From Acanthaster planci (Eukaryota; Echinodermata; Asteroidea; Valvatida; Acanthasteridae): DNA of 64,000 nucleotides. This document shows positions 29,045 to 41,790 of the stretch, one piece after another (the stretch's first letter is position 1; every line of letters starts with the position of its first letter). The position numbers and the translations under genes are program-made. Where the stretch lies: NCBI RefSeq assembly GCF_001949145.1, contig NW_019091358.1:4010887-4074886 (forward strand). Reading direction: 5' to 3'. The notes under the pieces are model-generated. The model was not told where the DNA came from. It did not search any database and was given only the letters and a program-made list of their open reading frames with translations.

Positions 29045-30095
29045 TGTGACAACAGCAAATGTCGTAACATTTCTCCCCAGCTGGAAACCTGTCATTCTGT
29101 TGTTTTTCTTGAGACCCGATGACTGCTACACTGAGCCTCTTCTTTGCACTGAAAACTTAATGCTCATCAGAACTTGGAAATAAGTTTCATATTAGCTATG
29201 CTATGGTTAGTAGGATTTGATAGGGACTCATTTTCCAGATACATTTGGGATAAAGGAGCATTTGTATAATCAACTACTTTGAAGCAAATACGATTTTACT
29301 TATGATGCAGATTTATTACTCCTCGGTTGCAGTTTGTTTTTCTTGTGTGTGTTTTTTGGCTTTTGCTTTTGTAAGTTCCATAACATGGGTTAAGAATACC
29401 GTGTGCATTTGCAATGCAGTATTTCCTTTTAAGAGGACTGATAAATTGTAATAATCATCCTAAAACTTCCATACACAAGTGAGGAGCTTTACAGAAAAAA
29501 GACAAGTTATTATCATACTCGATTTGAACACAAATGAGGGAAGAAGTTATTGAAATAGAGATTTTATCCTAGTCAGTAATGATGTATATGTAAACAAGTA
29601 GAAAAAGTAGCTCAAATGCAATAGGTTCAGATACATGTATATATATATTTGAGGGTTTGTAAACAGATTAATGTAAATGTTCTCAGTCAAGGAGGATGCA
29701 CATCAATGTGTTTCATCTGACATGTTCTCAAGATTTTAAACTTCTTCAAAATAACAACGTATAGTGTTTTTCTTTTTAGTAGTCCATATTGTTAAATATT
29801 TTGTACAATATTTATGCAGTGTGTTATAAAGTATTAGCTGTAACAGAAAAAAGTGTTAAAATGATCACTTAAAATGAGTGGTAAAGGGCAAGGATCGATA
29901 TTTGTGAACAAGTGTGAATGCTTTTTAATCTAGCATTTCACTGTCCAAAAAAGCAAATTAAGTAGATTAAGACAGTTATATACTGCTTTTAAATTCCAAC
30001 TTACCGGTACACCTGAGGAATTCAGTGCTTTTTCTGTTTCACTGCACTCTGTTGTTGTTTTTATCTTATTATTAAACCTTTTTTATTTAATGCAT
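29045..30095 (+). other. Likely DUOXA 3' UTR
   Basis: AT-rich, stop-dense sequence directly after the terminal exon. The first reasonable poly(A) signal I see is ATTAAA at 30071-30076, which would give a UTR of about 1 kb. The end point is inferred. Confidence 0.4.
30071..30076 (+). terminator. Candidate DUOXA polyadenylation signal (ATTAAA)
   Basis: ATTAAA lies within TTATTATTAAACC, about 1.03 kb after the DUOXA stop, with a T-rich stretch downstream. It is the common second-choice signal; no canonical AATAAA was seen between the stop and this site. Confidence 0.35.
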
Positions 30096-30370
30096 GTACT
30101 CAGTTTACTCTAACTACATTTCCAAACATTAGCCTGTATGTAAAACTAATTGTGGCATTTTCCCAGGTATTTGAAGTCCAACTTCACATCACACACCAAA
30201 GGAATTTCTTTGAACAGAAATAAGGTACCATAGCAGGAAGTTAACAATGGCAGCAAGCCCCGAGTGGGACAGACACAATTTTTATGCCAAAAAGTAAACA
30301 ATTTGCTGGAGGCTATGCACAACCTTTCTGGTTAAATATGGCAATGCAGTCACAAAAGCCTGGTTCTTTG

Positions 30371-30660
30371 TGCGTCACAGGGTTGTAGTAAAAGACCGAG
30401 TGCACTGGGCCCTAAAAAGGCAATATATTTAGAAGAGGCCATGTTATACACCTGGTTTGAGTTCTTTGTACATTCTAACAATGGCTTCCAGCATGAATGC
30501 CACTTTTGAAGTTCAGACCAATGTTACTAGGACAAATTCTACACACAACAAACTTCTGATCCCTTGCTTCACACAAGACAATTCCTTGTATGAATTGTAA
30601 GATTCCCAGCAAGACTTTGGGAGAGATTGTTTAAACTCTTTCTAACACCCCCCACTATTT
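30371..30660. repeat. Diverged dispersed repeat, copy 1
   Basis: It shares GCGTCACAGGGTTG, ACCGAGTGCA-type, AGTTCTTTGTA, CCAGCATGAA, CAAACTTCTGATC and a GGGAGATTGTTTAAACTCT block, in the same order, with 31084-32005. Length is about 290 bases. No terminal repeats or ORF were seen; family unknown. Confidence 0.55.
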
Positions 30661-31083
30661 CTGGCCAAATTTCTTCTTTTAAGCGTTGCCTAATAATTTG
30701 GAGTGTTTTAAATTTCATATATGAAAGTTAGATGTCTACAGTTTCAAAAATTCAATTTGTTTAATAGCATTAACACTTTCATACTTTGGATTTTGTAAAA
30801 AGCACTGTTTAACCACAAGTAACTTCCTTTGATATTTTTAAGTAAATCACTTTTGATTCCTATTAAACAGATGAGGAAATGCGTTTTTTAACAAGTGACC
30901 AGCAGATATTGCATTTATCATTTGTCACACAAGACCAAAACAGTTTGCCTTGAATTTTGCTGGTGCATTGCTTATGCCATCAGCACTTTTCTACCTGGTT
31001 GTCTGTACATGTATGGCAGGCTTTNCCAAATCATCCCCCACAACCAAAATGTTTGAATGGAAAATTTACTTGAACAATTTCTT

Positions 31084-32005
31084 ATGCGTCACAGGGTTGG
31101 TGTAAAAACCAACTGCAGTCAAGTCTATCAAAACGCTGTTTACTCAGAAAAGGTCACATTACACACTTGATTGCAGTTCTTTGTAAATTTAAACAACGGC
31201 GCCCAGCATGAAGCAAGTTTTCCAGGTCAGACCAGCCTTACCAGGATTCAAATACAAATGCCATAAGTAGCAAACTTCTGATCACCTGTCCCCAGGCCCG
31301 TAGGAGGGCATAAAAATGTGGGGGGAGCACCAGTGTTTTCCATCATTTGCTGATCAATTTTTGCGAAGCCACTGCATGAAGTTTGGGACCCGCTCAAGGC
31401 ATGCCTTCAATGTGGTCCAACATGCGACACTTATGTGGACCAACCTGCTGCAGGCATGGTGAAATTAGCCCCTTCGGAAGTTGAGGTGGAACAAGAATGC
31501 ACACCCCCAGCGCATGCCATGGTGCAACCACCCTACCAGGCAATTAGTCAGGGGTTGCCGTGTTTGAGTGAGCTACTTGTGTTTTATCCCAGGACGCATG
31601 CAGGGAGTACGCGTATACTGACTCCAGATAATGCATACGCAACGCATCCTTTCAAGCTACCTGGAGTAGCCACTCAAATGCACCATGGGTTTACAACATT
31701 TACAAAAAGGTGACACAATTTGACACAACGTCCAAGACGAGAAAATATGGCATATTATCTAGACAAAACAGACAGTGTCGGCGTGAAGTGTACCTTTCCA
31801 AATGTTTTTAAAACTAGCCTTTCCTAAACAAACTTAGAAAAGATGCAGAAAATGTGGGGGGCCTGTGCCCCCCAGTTCCAGTGGCCATGCCTGTTCCACA
31901 AAACAACTTGGCTCTTTCCATGCAGCACTGCGAAATTCCAAATACACTTTTTTGTGCCAAGACTTTCAGGGAGATCTTTTAAACTCTCTGTCTCATAAAA
32001 AAAAA
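31084..32005. repeat. Diverged dispersed repeat, copy 2, split by an apparent insertion
   Basis: The first half (31084-31295) matches 30371-30585. The last part (about 31905-32005, with GACTTTCAGGGAGATCTTTT and AAACTCTCTG) matches 30589-30660. About 600 unrelated bases (31296-31900) lie between and look like a later insertion. The single N of the window (31025) is just upstream. Confidence 0.45.
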
Positions 32006-32679
32006 TGAAATTCATGAGAAATGCCAAACAATCCAGAGAAATATGGCTTAGCTCGACGTATCCAGACCCCCCTAAAAAGTGTACATGTATTTCTCTGAGT
32101 TACGACATTTAACGATAGGTGTAAAGAGTTTCATGTCAAATGATCACAGTTAATTTACTTCACTGCATGGTGACATATTTCATGAGCTCAGCTCGGAATG
32201 TGAACTATGTATGAATGTCTTGATCCCTTAAAATATCATTCATGTACCTCTTTTTCCTGGATTAACCTTGACAACACTTTCATAGTGGTTTCAACACACT
32301 GACACTATGAACATCTAACAAAAGAAACACAGTGCACTTACAATGAGCATCCATTGTTATTACACCATGCTTCTTTGGTTAGATGTTCATTGTGTGAGGA
32401 GGCTTTGGAAACATGTTATGTGTCACTGACAATGTGTTCCTTTTCACTAACTGTTGCCAGCACAGTGCTATCATGCACTGGCAGGTGTTGAGAAATCTGC
32501 ATACTCTTAGCCTAATATGCCACTACAGTTACTGTAGGCGTCAATAAAAATTCTCCAAAAATCCCTTGCAGGATTAGTTAATAAAGCCTTAGGTTGGCAA
32601 CAGCCTTGAAGCAAATGGGAGGAATAAGCCATTTCCGAGTTAATTTTGAATAAAAGCTGTTGCACTGAGTTATCTGATT

Positions 32680-32945
32680 GCAAATACATGTAAATGTAAC
32701 GATTTGAATTCCCCAGACTAAAGACACTGTTTTTGCTATACGTTGTGATTCGGGGCAAGCTTTCACATAGCAACCACCATCTCCAGAATGGACTGGTTCC
32801 TTTGTACCCTTCTTATCTATTGAGAACTGTGTATTGTTGCAAGGCATCTCTAGGCTAAGCAAAAGCTTGCCCCGAATCACGAGGTATAGCAACAGTGGTT
32901 TTAGTATGGAGAATTCAAGTTGTTACATTCACGTGAATTTAAAGA
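32680..32945. repeat. Foldback element with about 85-base imperfect inverted arms
   Basis: The left arm (32680-32765) and right arm (32860-32945) are reverse complements over nearly their full length. The best-kept core is GATTCGGGGCAAGCTTT on the left and AAAGCTTGCCCCGAATCAC on the right. Outer matches include GAATTC and GTTACATT. About 95 bases of unrelated loop lie between. It has no ORF of its own; a MITE or foldback transposon relic is the likely nature. Confidence 0.7.
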
Positions 32946-34854
32946 ACTTAGTTTACCAGATTTGGGTCAAAGTTAACTCGCAAAAGGCTTATTGATTTCA
33001 TGGCAAAATGTGCTTCAATGAGAATTTAAGGGATAAGATGTTTAAACAATGTGGAGGTACATGCAATAAGACAGGACACTCACATATGGGTTGTTCCTAA
33101 GTAAAATAACAGATCTTTTTCAGTGTTAATTTGATCTGTGCATTTTTCATGAGGGGGGACACCCAGGATGTACTACATCAGGTTCAAACATGTCAAAGTT
33201 GATTTAAAAGCAAACAGGAATACACATGTATACACAGAGTACAATAGCCTCATCTATATACAGTGGTGGGGGAGAGGCAAAATTGATTTTATTTTCAGCT
33301 TTTTGTTTTGTTTTCAGTGACCTGACAACCAAATTGTTTACTTGGAAAACTAGCAGAGAGTGCCTCCTGAGTGGCAATAGAGACGGAATCTATGAAACAC
33401 AGTCCAAGTACAGCTGTACTCTTTTCTTTGGAAAATGTGTTGGAACAAGATCGTTATTTGTTGAAGGTCAGCTTTTGATCACAATGTCTGTTGAAAGGGT
33501 TGAGAGCTGAGCACAGAGGTAAAAGCCAACACAGACAAGGCCAACAAATATCTGTACACGTACACAGGAAAGACAGAATTGGTAACCGGGTTACAGCATA
33601 AACTAAGTGTGAACATGCTGGTAGAGAGAGCGTTATATTACACTATCATTTGCATAGATCTGATTCAAACTTTATCAGAAACTTTGGTTTTAACAAACAT
33701 TCCTGATTAACATTGAAACCCAGAAATAAAGGCACTCTGTAAATGGCATTACGCACAGAAATCCCAAACTCACTGCAAACAGTTGGTCAACTCTAGTTTG
33801 GTAAACCTTCCTGTGAAGGTTTTATGGAAGCCTCTCTCATGCTTGAATCCATCTCAACAAAGATTGTGTAACGATCTTTTAATGCCCTTAATCTCCTACG
33901 GGACCTTTCTATATATCTCCCTTCCTTTATGTAAGCATGCGGATGTACTCTCATTTCAAGGAATTTTTTAACCGTGAAAGTGCATCTTACTGAAGTGAAG
34001 ACCCTCATTAGATTAACAAACACCCAAAGAAAGACATGGAAGATATGCAGCAGCTTAAGGCACCGGTACAAGGACAAGATGCAAAGAATTTTGGCATAGA
34101 CATGTATTTGCCTTTCCAAATCCTTGATACCAGGCTACAGATTAGCTGCAGGTGAAGATTCTTCTCAGCAACAGCTGACATTTAGGATAGGACACTGTTT
34201 TGGATGGCATAGTGTATGTCTGTGCATGGAACATGTACATGATTCAAACTGACATTATGACAGGAATGTTTACTTCAGAAAGTTATCATCCACAGTTCCC
34301 AGATTTTCATTTCAAACTATAATAAGCTGATAATTCCAACATCACGTGCAGCTTGTGGACAACATAAGTACTGACAGGTACATGTATTTGCGTGGCTTTT
34401 GGGCAAGTGTTTTATAAAGGCTTAGCCAGGCAACACATCTGTACATGTAGTTTTACATACATAAAAGTTGGCCCAAATACCCCGTAAGTAACAATGATCT
34501 GAGCCTTCTGAGGCCCCCCCACACACCTTGAAATGAAGCACTGATCAAGCTTCCTTACAAAGATGAGCCAGGCCATGAAGACACAAACTCTCTCTACAGT
34601 TCGATATGTTGATATGCATGAATACCTGTACCTATCTCGGCACACGGATTCAGCAGTACCATAGCTCCATGGCGGTACCATGACCAGACAATGCAAATTG
34701 TGTGTGCAACCTTGGGAACTTCTATGACTCTTCTGGAGATTGTATCCCTCCCAATTTGAGGATGAAGGTACAGTGTCCCTTAAAAAGTGGATCCTCATGT
34801 ACTAGTTCATCAAAACTCTGAGACGTCCCTTTTCCATCGAAACCCCCCGTACTG

Positions 34855-35335
34855 AAAAGGTCCAATTCATTTACCTATTGAGACCAATTCACTCACCCAT
34901 TGGATCCAGTTCACGTATCAATTAATAACCAATTTCAAAACCAATTGCTATTGCTTGGAATCAATTGGAATCCAATTGGGTTCAATTGGTTTGAATAGTA
35001 AATTCAGACTTTTTCTCAGTTGAACCATTTCAAACCAATTGACACCATTTGAATGCAGATTTACAATCCAATTGTAAACAACTAAAGAACCAACTAAAAC
35101 CATTTCAATACCAATTGAAACCATTTGATTCCTAATTCCCATTTGAAATTCCAATTGATTTGGGAAAATAAACAGCTAGAAAAAAAATTCCAATTGAAAC
35201 CAATTGCATCCCATTTGAAATCTATTGATGGGGGAAAAGCATACCAACTGAAACGAACTGAGCACCAATTGATTGTCAATTTGACCTCTTTCATTCCAAT
35301 TAAATCCAATTCAAAAATCAATTGGTTTGAATAGG
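34855..35335. repeat. CCAATTG-rich degenerate array
   Basis: About 480 bases are dominated by CCAATTG, CAATTGAAACC and CCATTTGAAA words spaced about 10-25 bases apart. Because CAATTG is a palindrome the array reads similarly on both strands. The phrase CAATTGGTTTGAATAG occurs twice (near 34985 and 35320). It is bounded by ordinary AT-rich sequence. ORFs over it are low-complexity artefacts. Confidence 0.7.
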
Positions 35336-37510
35336 CCATTTTTAGTCGGGCCTTAATGAAACAATCTCTACAAATAAGTCCTTCTCATAGACCACCTGAG
35401 AACTCTATTTTTCAATCACACAAAATTTGGAGGATGAACCCCCAAAATATTAAAAATTGACGACACTCAATGCACCACTATTCTGTATTTGTTTCTTAGC
35501 TGCTTCCTGACTATTTGCAGATGTATGAAATCTGATAATTTAAGAATTAATGACACATTAGACAGAACTGAACAAATCCAATTCAGTACGTAAATGAACA
35601 CTTAAGTATTTTAATTCCCCAACAACACAATATACTTTTCGAGGAAAAGAAATCTAGATACGATAAGCAAAAAGAAAAAAGAAAAAGAAACACCTTTGTG
35701 TGGTCAAATATGACGTTCACGTCCTACAGATGCACGTCAGTTAGGTCAAACAATTTAGCCTTCCATAACTACCAGTAGCTACAACAGAACTTCACAGTGA
35801 GGTTAGCTATAAATAAGGTCACTGATCACAAAAGAAACTTGTGTTTATAGGTTATGGTCTACACAGTTACCAAGGCCATCTAAAGACAATAAGACAGGCA
35901 AGCCTTACACAGCTACTGCACATGGATGCTCTACATTCAATTTAGCTGTATGGTTTCTGAGTAATACATGTACAATTTCCCTAAATAAATTTCCTCCGCC
36001 ACTCAAGTTCTAGATGCTTAAATTGTGAGACTTTGGTTTGCATACTGTGAAGAAAATGACACAGGTGTTCAGTAATGAAGCACAGTGAATAATCCACTGA
36101 ACAAAGCACATTTGAGTTTTATTACAGAAATAACACTGCAATAGGGCATTAATAAAGTATCAAGACCTTCAAAGAAGGGCTGATCAAACAAAAATTTAGA
36201 AACAAAACGAACATGTCTTGGTCAAATGTGCAAGAGTCGACACAATATTGCATATTCAATAGAAAAAATTTCCCTCAAATTATTGTTTATAGTGACTGTT
36301 ACATTTTGCACAAGTTTACTGTAATGAATGGGAGAAAGCATTTTGCGATAAAAATGCATCTTATGGGTATATATAATATAACTTACATTGCTAATTAATC
36401 AGTCAAGTATTGATAACAAGATGTATATTCTTTTCCTGAGCACCTTTCCTGAAAATATTTAGTAACATTTTGGTGGCACACTCCTTTTCGGAAAGCTTTA
36501 ATTTCTTTTCAGCTTTTCAGAAAGTTTAATGTTACAGGAGGGTTAACAAAATTGAAAACTAAGGAAAGAGTAGAAAAGTATCAGTGCACCAAACTAAAGG
36601 TATTCCATTTTATACATGTACACTCTTGGATTGTTTGATAAAATATAAAGAAAAACATCCAAAATCCCAGGATGAAATCAATCAAAATCTTGAGATACCA
36701 TTTAGTGATACCTCTCCCCTTCAAATCAATAAGAAGAACAGATGGAATTGTTACCTTATTTGGATGGAACCAATAACAAAATATAATTTGCATGACTCGG
36801 CACTGCTTGCCGCACAGAAAAAACAGAATCAACCCTTTTTCATGCCAGACCAAAAACGCTAATACAAAGTGCGTTTATCAAGCACCAGACTATTCCTCAT
36901 TAGCAAAATTCTGTACATGTATACAAATGACCAGATATTGCTGCGTAAGAGAGCAGGTACATGTTGCTGTGGGGCGACATGCTCAATACCCTGGGAAGAG
37001 GTTGCTGCCTAAAGGAATTTCATTCTTTATACAAGGTATGAAAATTTGATCATGACTGCTGTAGCTTTAGACCAGTCAACTGAGGGCAGCAAATATATTC
37101 GCTGCCAACCCCCCCACACTGGTTTATTAGGCATGCACCTAAGTGATCTGTCTATGTACTTGGTAGGATTTTACAGAGAAAAGAACAAAGCAAAATTCAC
37201 TAGAACTATAAAGGCATTACTCACTTATTTGATAAGTGCAGTTTTTCCTATTGCTAATGTCACAGTGGCAAATGGCAAACTATCGCAGGCCGTCAGTACA
37301 AAACAAAAGAACAATTAGAGTGTTCAAAAATCTCAAGTAGACATTCAAACACTACAAAACATATGCATCTTTTGAACACTAAATTAAAAATACTCAAACT
37401 GATGGAACAAATGTGCATTTTGAGGCAAAAGCTGCTGTCATGCACGAGTGATCTGTTTGACAACTCTGGCTGTCCATATAAATGGAAGTCAGTGTTTGTG
37501 TCCATACTTG

Positions 37511-37620
37511 CGCTCGCAGGTTTTCTCCAGGTACTCCGGTTTCCTCCTGCCTCTAAAACTGGACCGTCTTCCTAATGTCCGTAATGTGATGCTGATTAAT
37601 AAAGGTTATGAATAAACGTA
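37511..37620 (+). repeat. Possible dispersed-repeat tail
   Basis: The phrase GTTTTCTCCAGGTACTCCGG followed by TTTCCTCCTGCC resembles a motif I recall from dispersed repeats in many fish and marine invertebrate genomes. It is followed by an AATAAA-containing tail (TTAATAAAGGTTATGAATAAAC). The classification is from memory and uncertain. Confidence 0.35.
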
Positions 37621-38604
37621 TAGTTACTGCGCAAAATGGCCTGAGTAGCTGAAAGCGCCATTAAAACAAAACAACAAACAGGGGAAAGGTCTATAACTGG
37701 GCTGCCTCACAAAATATTGGCCTGGAGTCATCAACACCGAAACCAAAGGCTGCCATCATGAGGAATGAAAGTGGATATGCAACCTGTTTTTTCAATGAGA
37801 ATATATTTCATTCTTGGTTTATTTGTAACATTTTCAACGTGACTTTACATACACTTGGGGGGGTAGGGTTAAAATTCCTGGGTCAGGAACTTTTTTCTAT
37901 CCAAGTAATCCACAAACACAAGAAATGGTGTATTTGTGGGCCCTACGTCAATTTAAAACAAATTTCAAGTTGGTATTATTTGGGATTTTCCCTCTAATAG
38001 CTGGTGACTTTGGATCAACAGAGCATTGCATGACAAGGCCCAAATAAGTGCTTTTTTTGGAGTGACAGGAATGTTTTCAGGACAATAAATGTATTCAATG
38101 TATTGAGAAGTAGTCAGGGGTGTAAAAAGAAGCCCATCAAATCCGGCTATTTATGAATACATCCAAAAATGTTGCTGGCAATACTTCCTTGTAAATTTCC
38201 AACTAACAGGAAAAAAAACACCAAAACCTCAACCAAAAAACAGGCCAGTGGAAAAATGGGACCTCTACTTCCTTTTCAAAGTCGCTAAGAAACTGCCGCT
38301 GTCATTACTTTTGGGGGTCAAGGCGGTTACAACTATGCACCCAATCATTGCACAAGGGCAATTTAACAATACAGGAAGATTTGTGTTTCACTTCCTTATA
38401 CCAGGGAGAGTAGGGCCAGATTTTGGAACACTCCAGATATTCAATTATGTGTTGCCTGGAATGAGTCAATTCAACATGACAAATGGAATTAGCATCTGAT
38501 AAGCTCTGACAAGATGACGAAAAAGCTGAATAATTTGTTCAAATGTTCATTTCATGCACAAAAGGTATGATGTTTTCTCAAATTTAAGTCTGCAGGATAA
38601 ACCT

Positions 38605-38690
38605 GCCTGTTTGGTTGGGATATGAACCACCAACGTCTTGTTTACAAGTGCACATGTTCTTACATAAACACTATTCCATCATGCACAGTG
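38605..38690 (-). repeat. tRNA-Thr-like SINE head
   Basis: On the minus strand a B box GGTTCATATCC (38628-38618) follows an A-box-like GGAATAGTG segment by about 40 bases. The middle reads ACATGTGCACTTGTAAAC, matching the ACATCTGCACTAGTAAGC segment of the SINE at 41625. The anticodon-loop position reads TGT. It is degraded and not a functional tRNA gene. Confidence 0.5.
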
Positions 38691-41624
38691 CAGGACACGT
38701 GCTCACCCACGTATGAAATGAAAGTCTCTTTTTGTATCAATTTTGTCAGTGATTGTAGCCTTTCAAATTAATAATGTGTTTGACTGCTTTTTGTGCTCCT
38801 TAACATATTGCCTTTTACTGTCCATGACCTGTACTGGCAAAACCAAACCCCATCCAACCGAACCAAAATATAAAACTAAAAAACGAACAACATCAAACAA
38901 ACAAATAATAAAACAAGATGTTAGGCCGTACTTGTACATCTGACAAACTGAATATGTGATTGTGGTATGTCTATAATAGTAAAACTATTACGACCCATAA
39001 CGGAACCGATGAAAGAGTGGCAGGGATATCACTCAGTTGTACCAGTGGCAGTCATGATGATTTAAAGGAACTGTGAACGGAAACCCTTGCTTTGGAAGGG
39101 AAACCAAACCTCTAGTGTATTGTTATTGTTACTACATGCAGTTGTGTTTGTTAATCTTGAGGCTACATTTTAATAAGACTTTGATCTAAATTTTGCTTTA
39201 TATTAGTAGCAATTATGTGAGTAGTCTGTTCCATGAAAGTATTTTTACTGAATGGCAAAGTTTGTCACAAACTTGAAGACCACTAGTCTTTTGTCACGTC
39301 ATCTAACAAAGCTTAAGTGCAAACCTGCAATTATATATAAGAGCCAACAGATTTTAAAAAAAATGCTGCAGTGACACGTCAGTTTCTGAATCTGCAAAAG
39401 TCAAGTTTGTAATTTGTACTTGTATTTATATTTCACAGACTTGTGCTATTTGTTGCAGTTGCTCCACAGTTGCGGCAAAAAAACTTCAGCTTGTTTTAAA
39501 CAATGACTGCAGACAATCCACATTTAAAACAATATTTCCCACTTTTAGGCTTTCAGTTTCATTTTATCACCCAGAGGTCAACAATCTATTGTCAAACAGT
39601 GTCAACTCCACTGATAGTATTGATGACGAACTTGCCACTGCTGCAAAGTATTTTACTGACCAAACTTGATAACAAAACCTTGAAAGATATCTACACATGA
39701 CTCTTTTTTGGTTAACCAAGCAACCATTATACATGTATTGATGAGTTAACAGGAACTGACTGGAGACTTGGGACATAGAATGAAGAACACTGTCCAACAA
39801 AATACATGTAGAAATGTGCTTCCTATTTTGAATCCCCAGTGTGTCTCAAAACTCACCCTGTAGCTGAGGACTATTTTGCTAACATTTGTTTCATGTTTCA
39901 ATTTCAAGTTGAGTTATTGCCACTGTCTCATCTGATCAACTAGACCTGTTGAATAACAAAATGTGCAATCGAGCTTTACGGTTTGATTTGATTGGAGATG
40001 CTGACAGCACCAGGCACTGAAATATACTGAGGAGTAACATTTTTGTTTAAATTGGCACAAACTCAATTTTGATGCCTGTGTTTATACTGCATTTGGGCAT
40101 ATCCCTGAAGTACCAAAAGCAAGTAATATAACATAAACAGCATCATCACACTAGGAGTGCTATCTTTAAAAAAATGTAAGTTATAAATACTGCCAGTTAC
40201 TATTTTTAGATAAAAACGGTTAAACGGACAGTATTTTCTTGCACCATTATTTGGTGGACACATTTTACGCAGTGTTGAATCAGCCTCGGCTTTAATTATT
40301 CATTCAGATTCTGCAATTGCAAATTTTATAATCACAACTTTCCTACAGTGTACATGTATATCATAAAAAAAAATACTGCCCTAACAGAATTCCTGCCTGA
40401 CCACATTTTTTGGAGAGAAAATTTATGCACGTATTTAGAGAAAATCGAGTAAAAAGTCGAGTGCCTGGCCCACAGCAAAGCCAAACCAGGTATTTAATTT
40501 GTTCATAACAAAAAAATTGAGAGAACAGTGTAATTTTGAAGTTTGTATACATGGGATCAGGTAAACCGATTGATTCTGACTTGTGTCAAAGGGCAATGAA
40601 AACTGTCAAACCAAAGGCTTCAATGTGTCGCATATCAGCTGGTATTTACCCTAGTTTCCAGGGTGTCATTTCTAGACATTTCACAGACTGCTTCAGGGGT
40701 AGGAGAATGAATTGATTAAAGAGTTCAATAAAGGTTCTTGAACTTTCTTTGGAAGGGGGATTTGAAGTTTCGGTCTGGTGGTTTTTCCATTATGCTAGAA
40801 GTGCACACTGCGAGCTCATTTCCTGGTTTACAAAGTACAGAGTAAAGTGCCCCAGGTATTAGATTGTACCTGCTACCTTGTACATGCTACCAATTCTCAA
40901 TCCTCAGTCTTCATCAGACATGGACATTTTCCAATGTCTTGGCTTCATCTCCACATGATCTGGAGTTTATCTTGAGCTTGAATACAATCAGATTCAAACA
41001 TTAATTGTTGGAACTACATCTATTTCACATTCTGGCCTCATAATTAACACCTGCAGAGCTGCCAATAGTTAGCAAGATTTGAGCTTGGAACAAACACAGC
41101 CAAAGCCCTGGAACCTTTTAAGACACGGTCTTTTGCCCCGCTCACACAAAGCGCATGCGACGACGCAAATGCCACTGCCATAAAAGTCAATCAAAGTGTT
41201 TGATTATTACCAGAAACAAGCCTTAACACTTACAGCCTGATAATGCTGTCATTCTATGACCATTATGCATGTTTCCTTTTGCTTAACCACTTGTTGACAA
41301 GTGCCTTTGGAAATGCAGTGTCTAAAACCAGGTGATTTGCAATATCTTCGGTTTTAAAAAATCTTCAAAAATTCATGTCTTTTTTCCTGAATGCCTAAAC
41401 CACATTGAGTGACTGTCTGGTGGCTACTCTAATCTGACAGACAAAATCTACTGATGCCTGAGTATTTCAGCCAGGCCTGCTGCCTTGTAAAAAGAGCTCA
41501 GATTGTGTGGTGTTATACAAATTCCTTTTGTTCCCGAAACTGGCACAGTTTGGCCTTTTTTAATACCGGCCAAATTAGCATGCAGCGGTATTGTATCTTA
41601 TCACTGGAGTGCTGGAGCACTTTT

Positions 41625-41790
41625 GTCAGTGGTCAAGTGGTTGAGACATCTGCACTAGTAAGCAGGAGGTCCTGGGTTCAAGTCCCACTCGAGTACGCTT
41701 GTGGTTTTTTTCACAAGCTTTCGGGGGAAAACACTGAGTATATTTTGTGTTGTAATACACGTTGAGCAGGGCAAAAATCCAAAATTAACT
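41625..41790 (+). repeat. tRNA-Thr-derived SINE, best copy
   Basis: A tRNA-like head (41625-41693) carries an A box within GGTCAAGTGG, a loop reading CTAGTAA (anticodon AGT, Thr) and a B box GGTTCAAGTCC (41675-41685). A non-tRNA body follows with TTTTTTTCACAAGCTTTCG and AACACTGAGTAT. The body is shared with copies near 520, 6690 and 62410. It probably arose by pol III transcription and LINE-driven insertion. Confidence 0.7.

Larger units (their letters stand above)
30096..34854. other. Gene-free intergenic sequence with repeats
   Basis: I recognise no exon here on either strand. Contents are two diverged copies of one repeat (30371 and 31084) and a large foldback element (32680-32945). ORFs of 60-128 codons in this span have no family signature, no splice partners and AT-driven composition. 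Confidence 0.5.
35336..41624. other. Gene-free intergenic sequence with sparse repeats
   Basis: No exon was recognised on either strand. The span contains a possible repeat tail near 37511-37620 and a tRNA-like SINE on the minus strand near 38610-38690. Confidence 0.5.

Noticed and set aside
34948-35339. Minus-strand ORFs rich in Trp, Asn and Phe
   Set aside because: They are translations of the CCAATTG array and are low-complexity artefacts.
41625-41693. Functional tRNA-Thr gene
   Set aside because: Head similarity is clear, but stem pairing is imperfect and it continues into a body shared with other copies, so it is a SINE rather than a tRNA gene.
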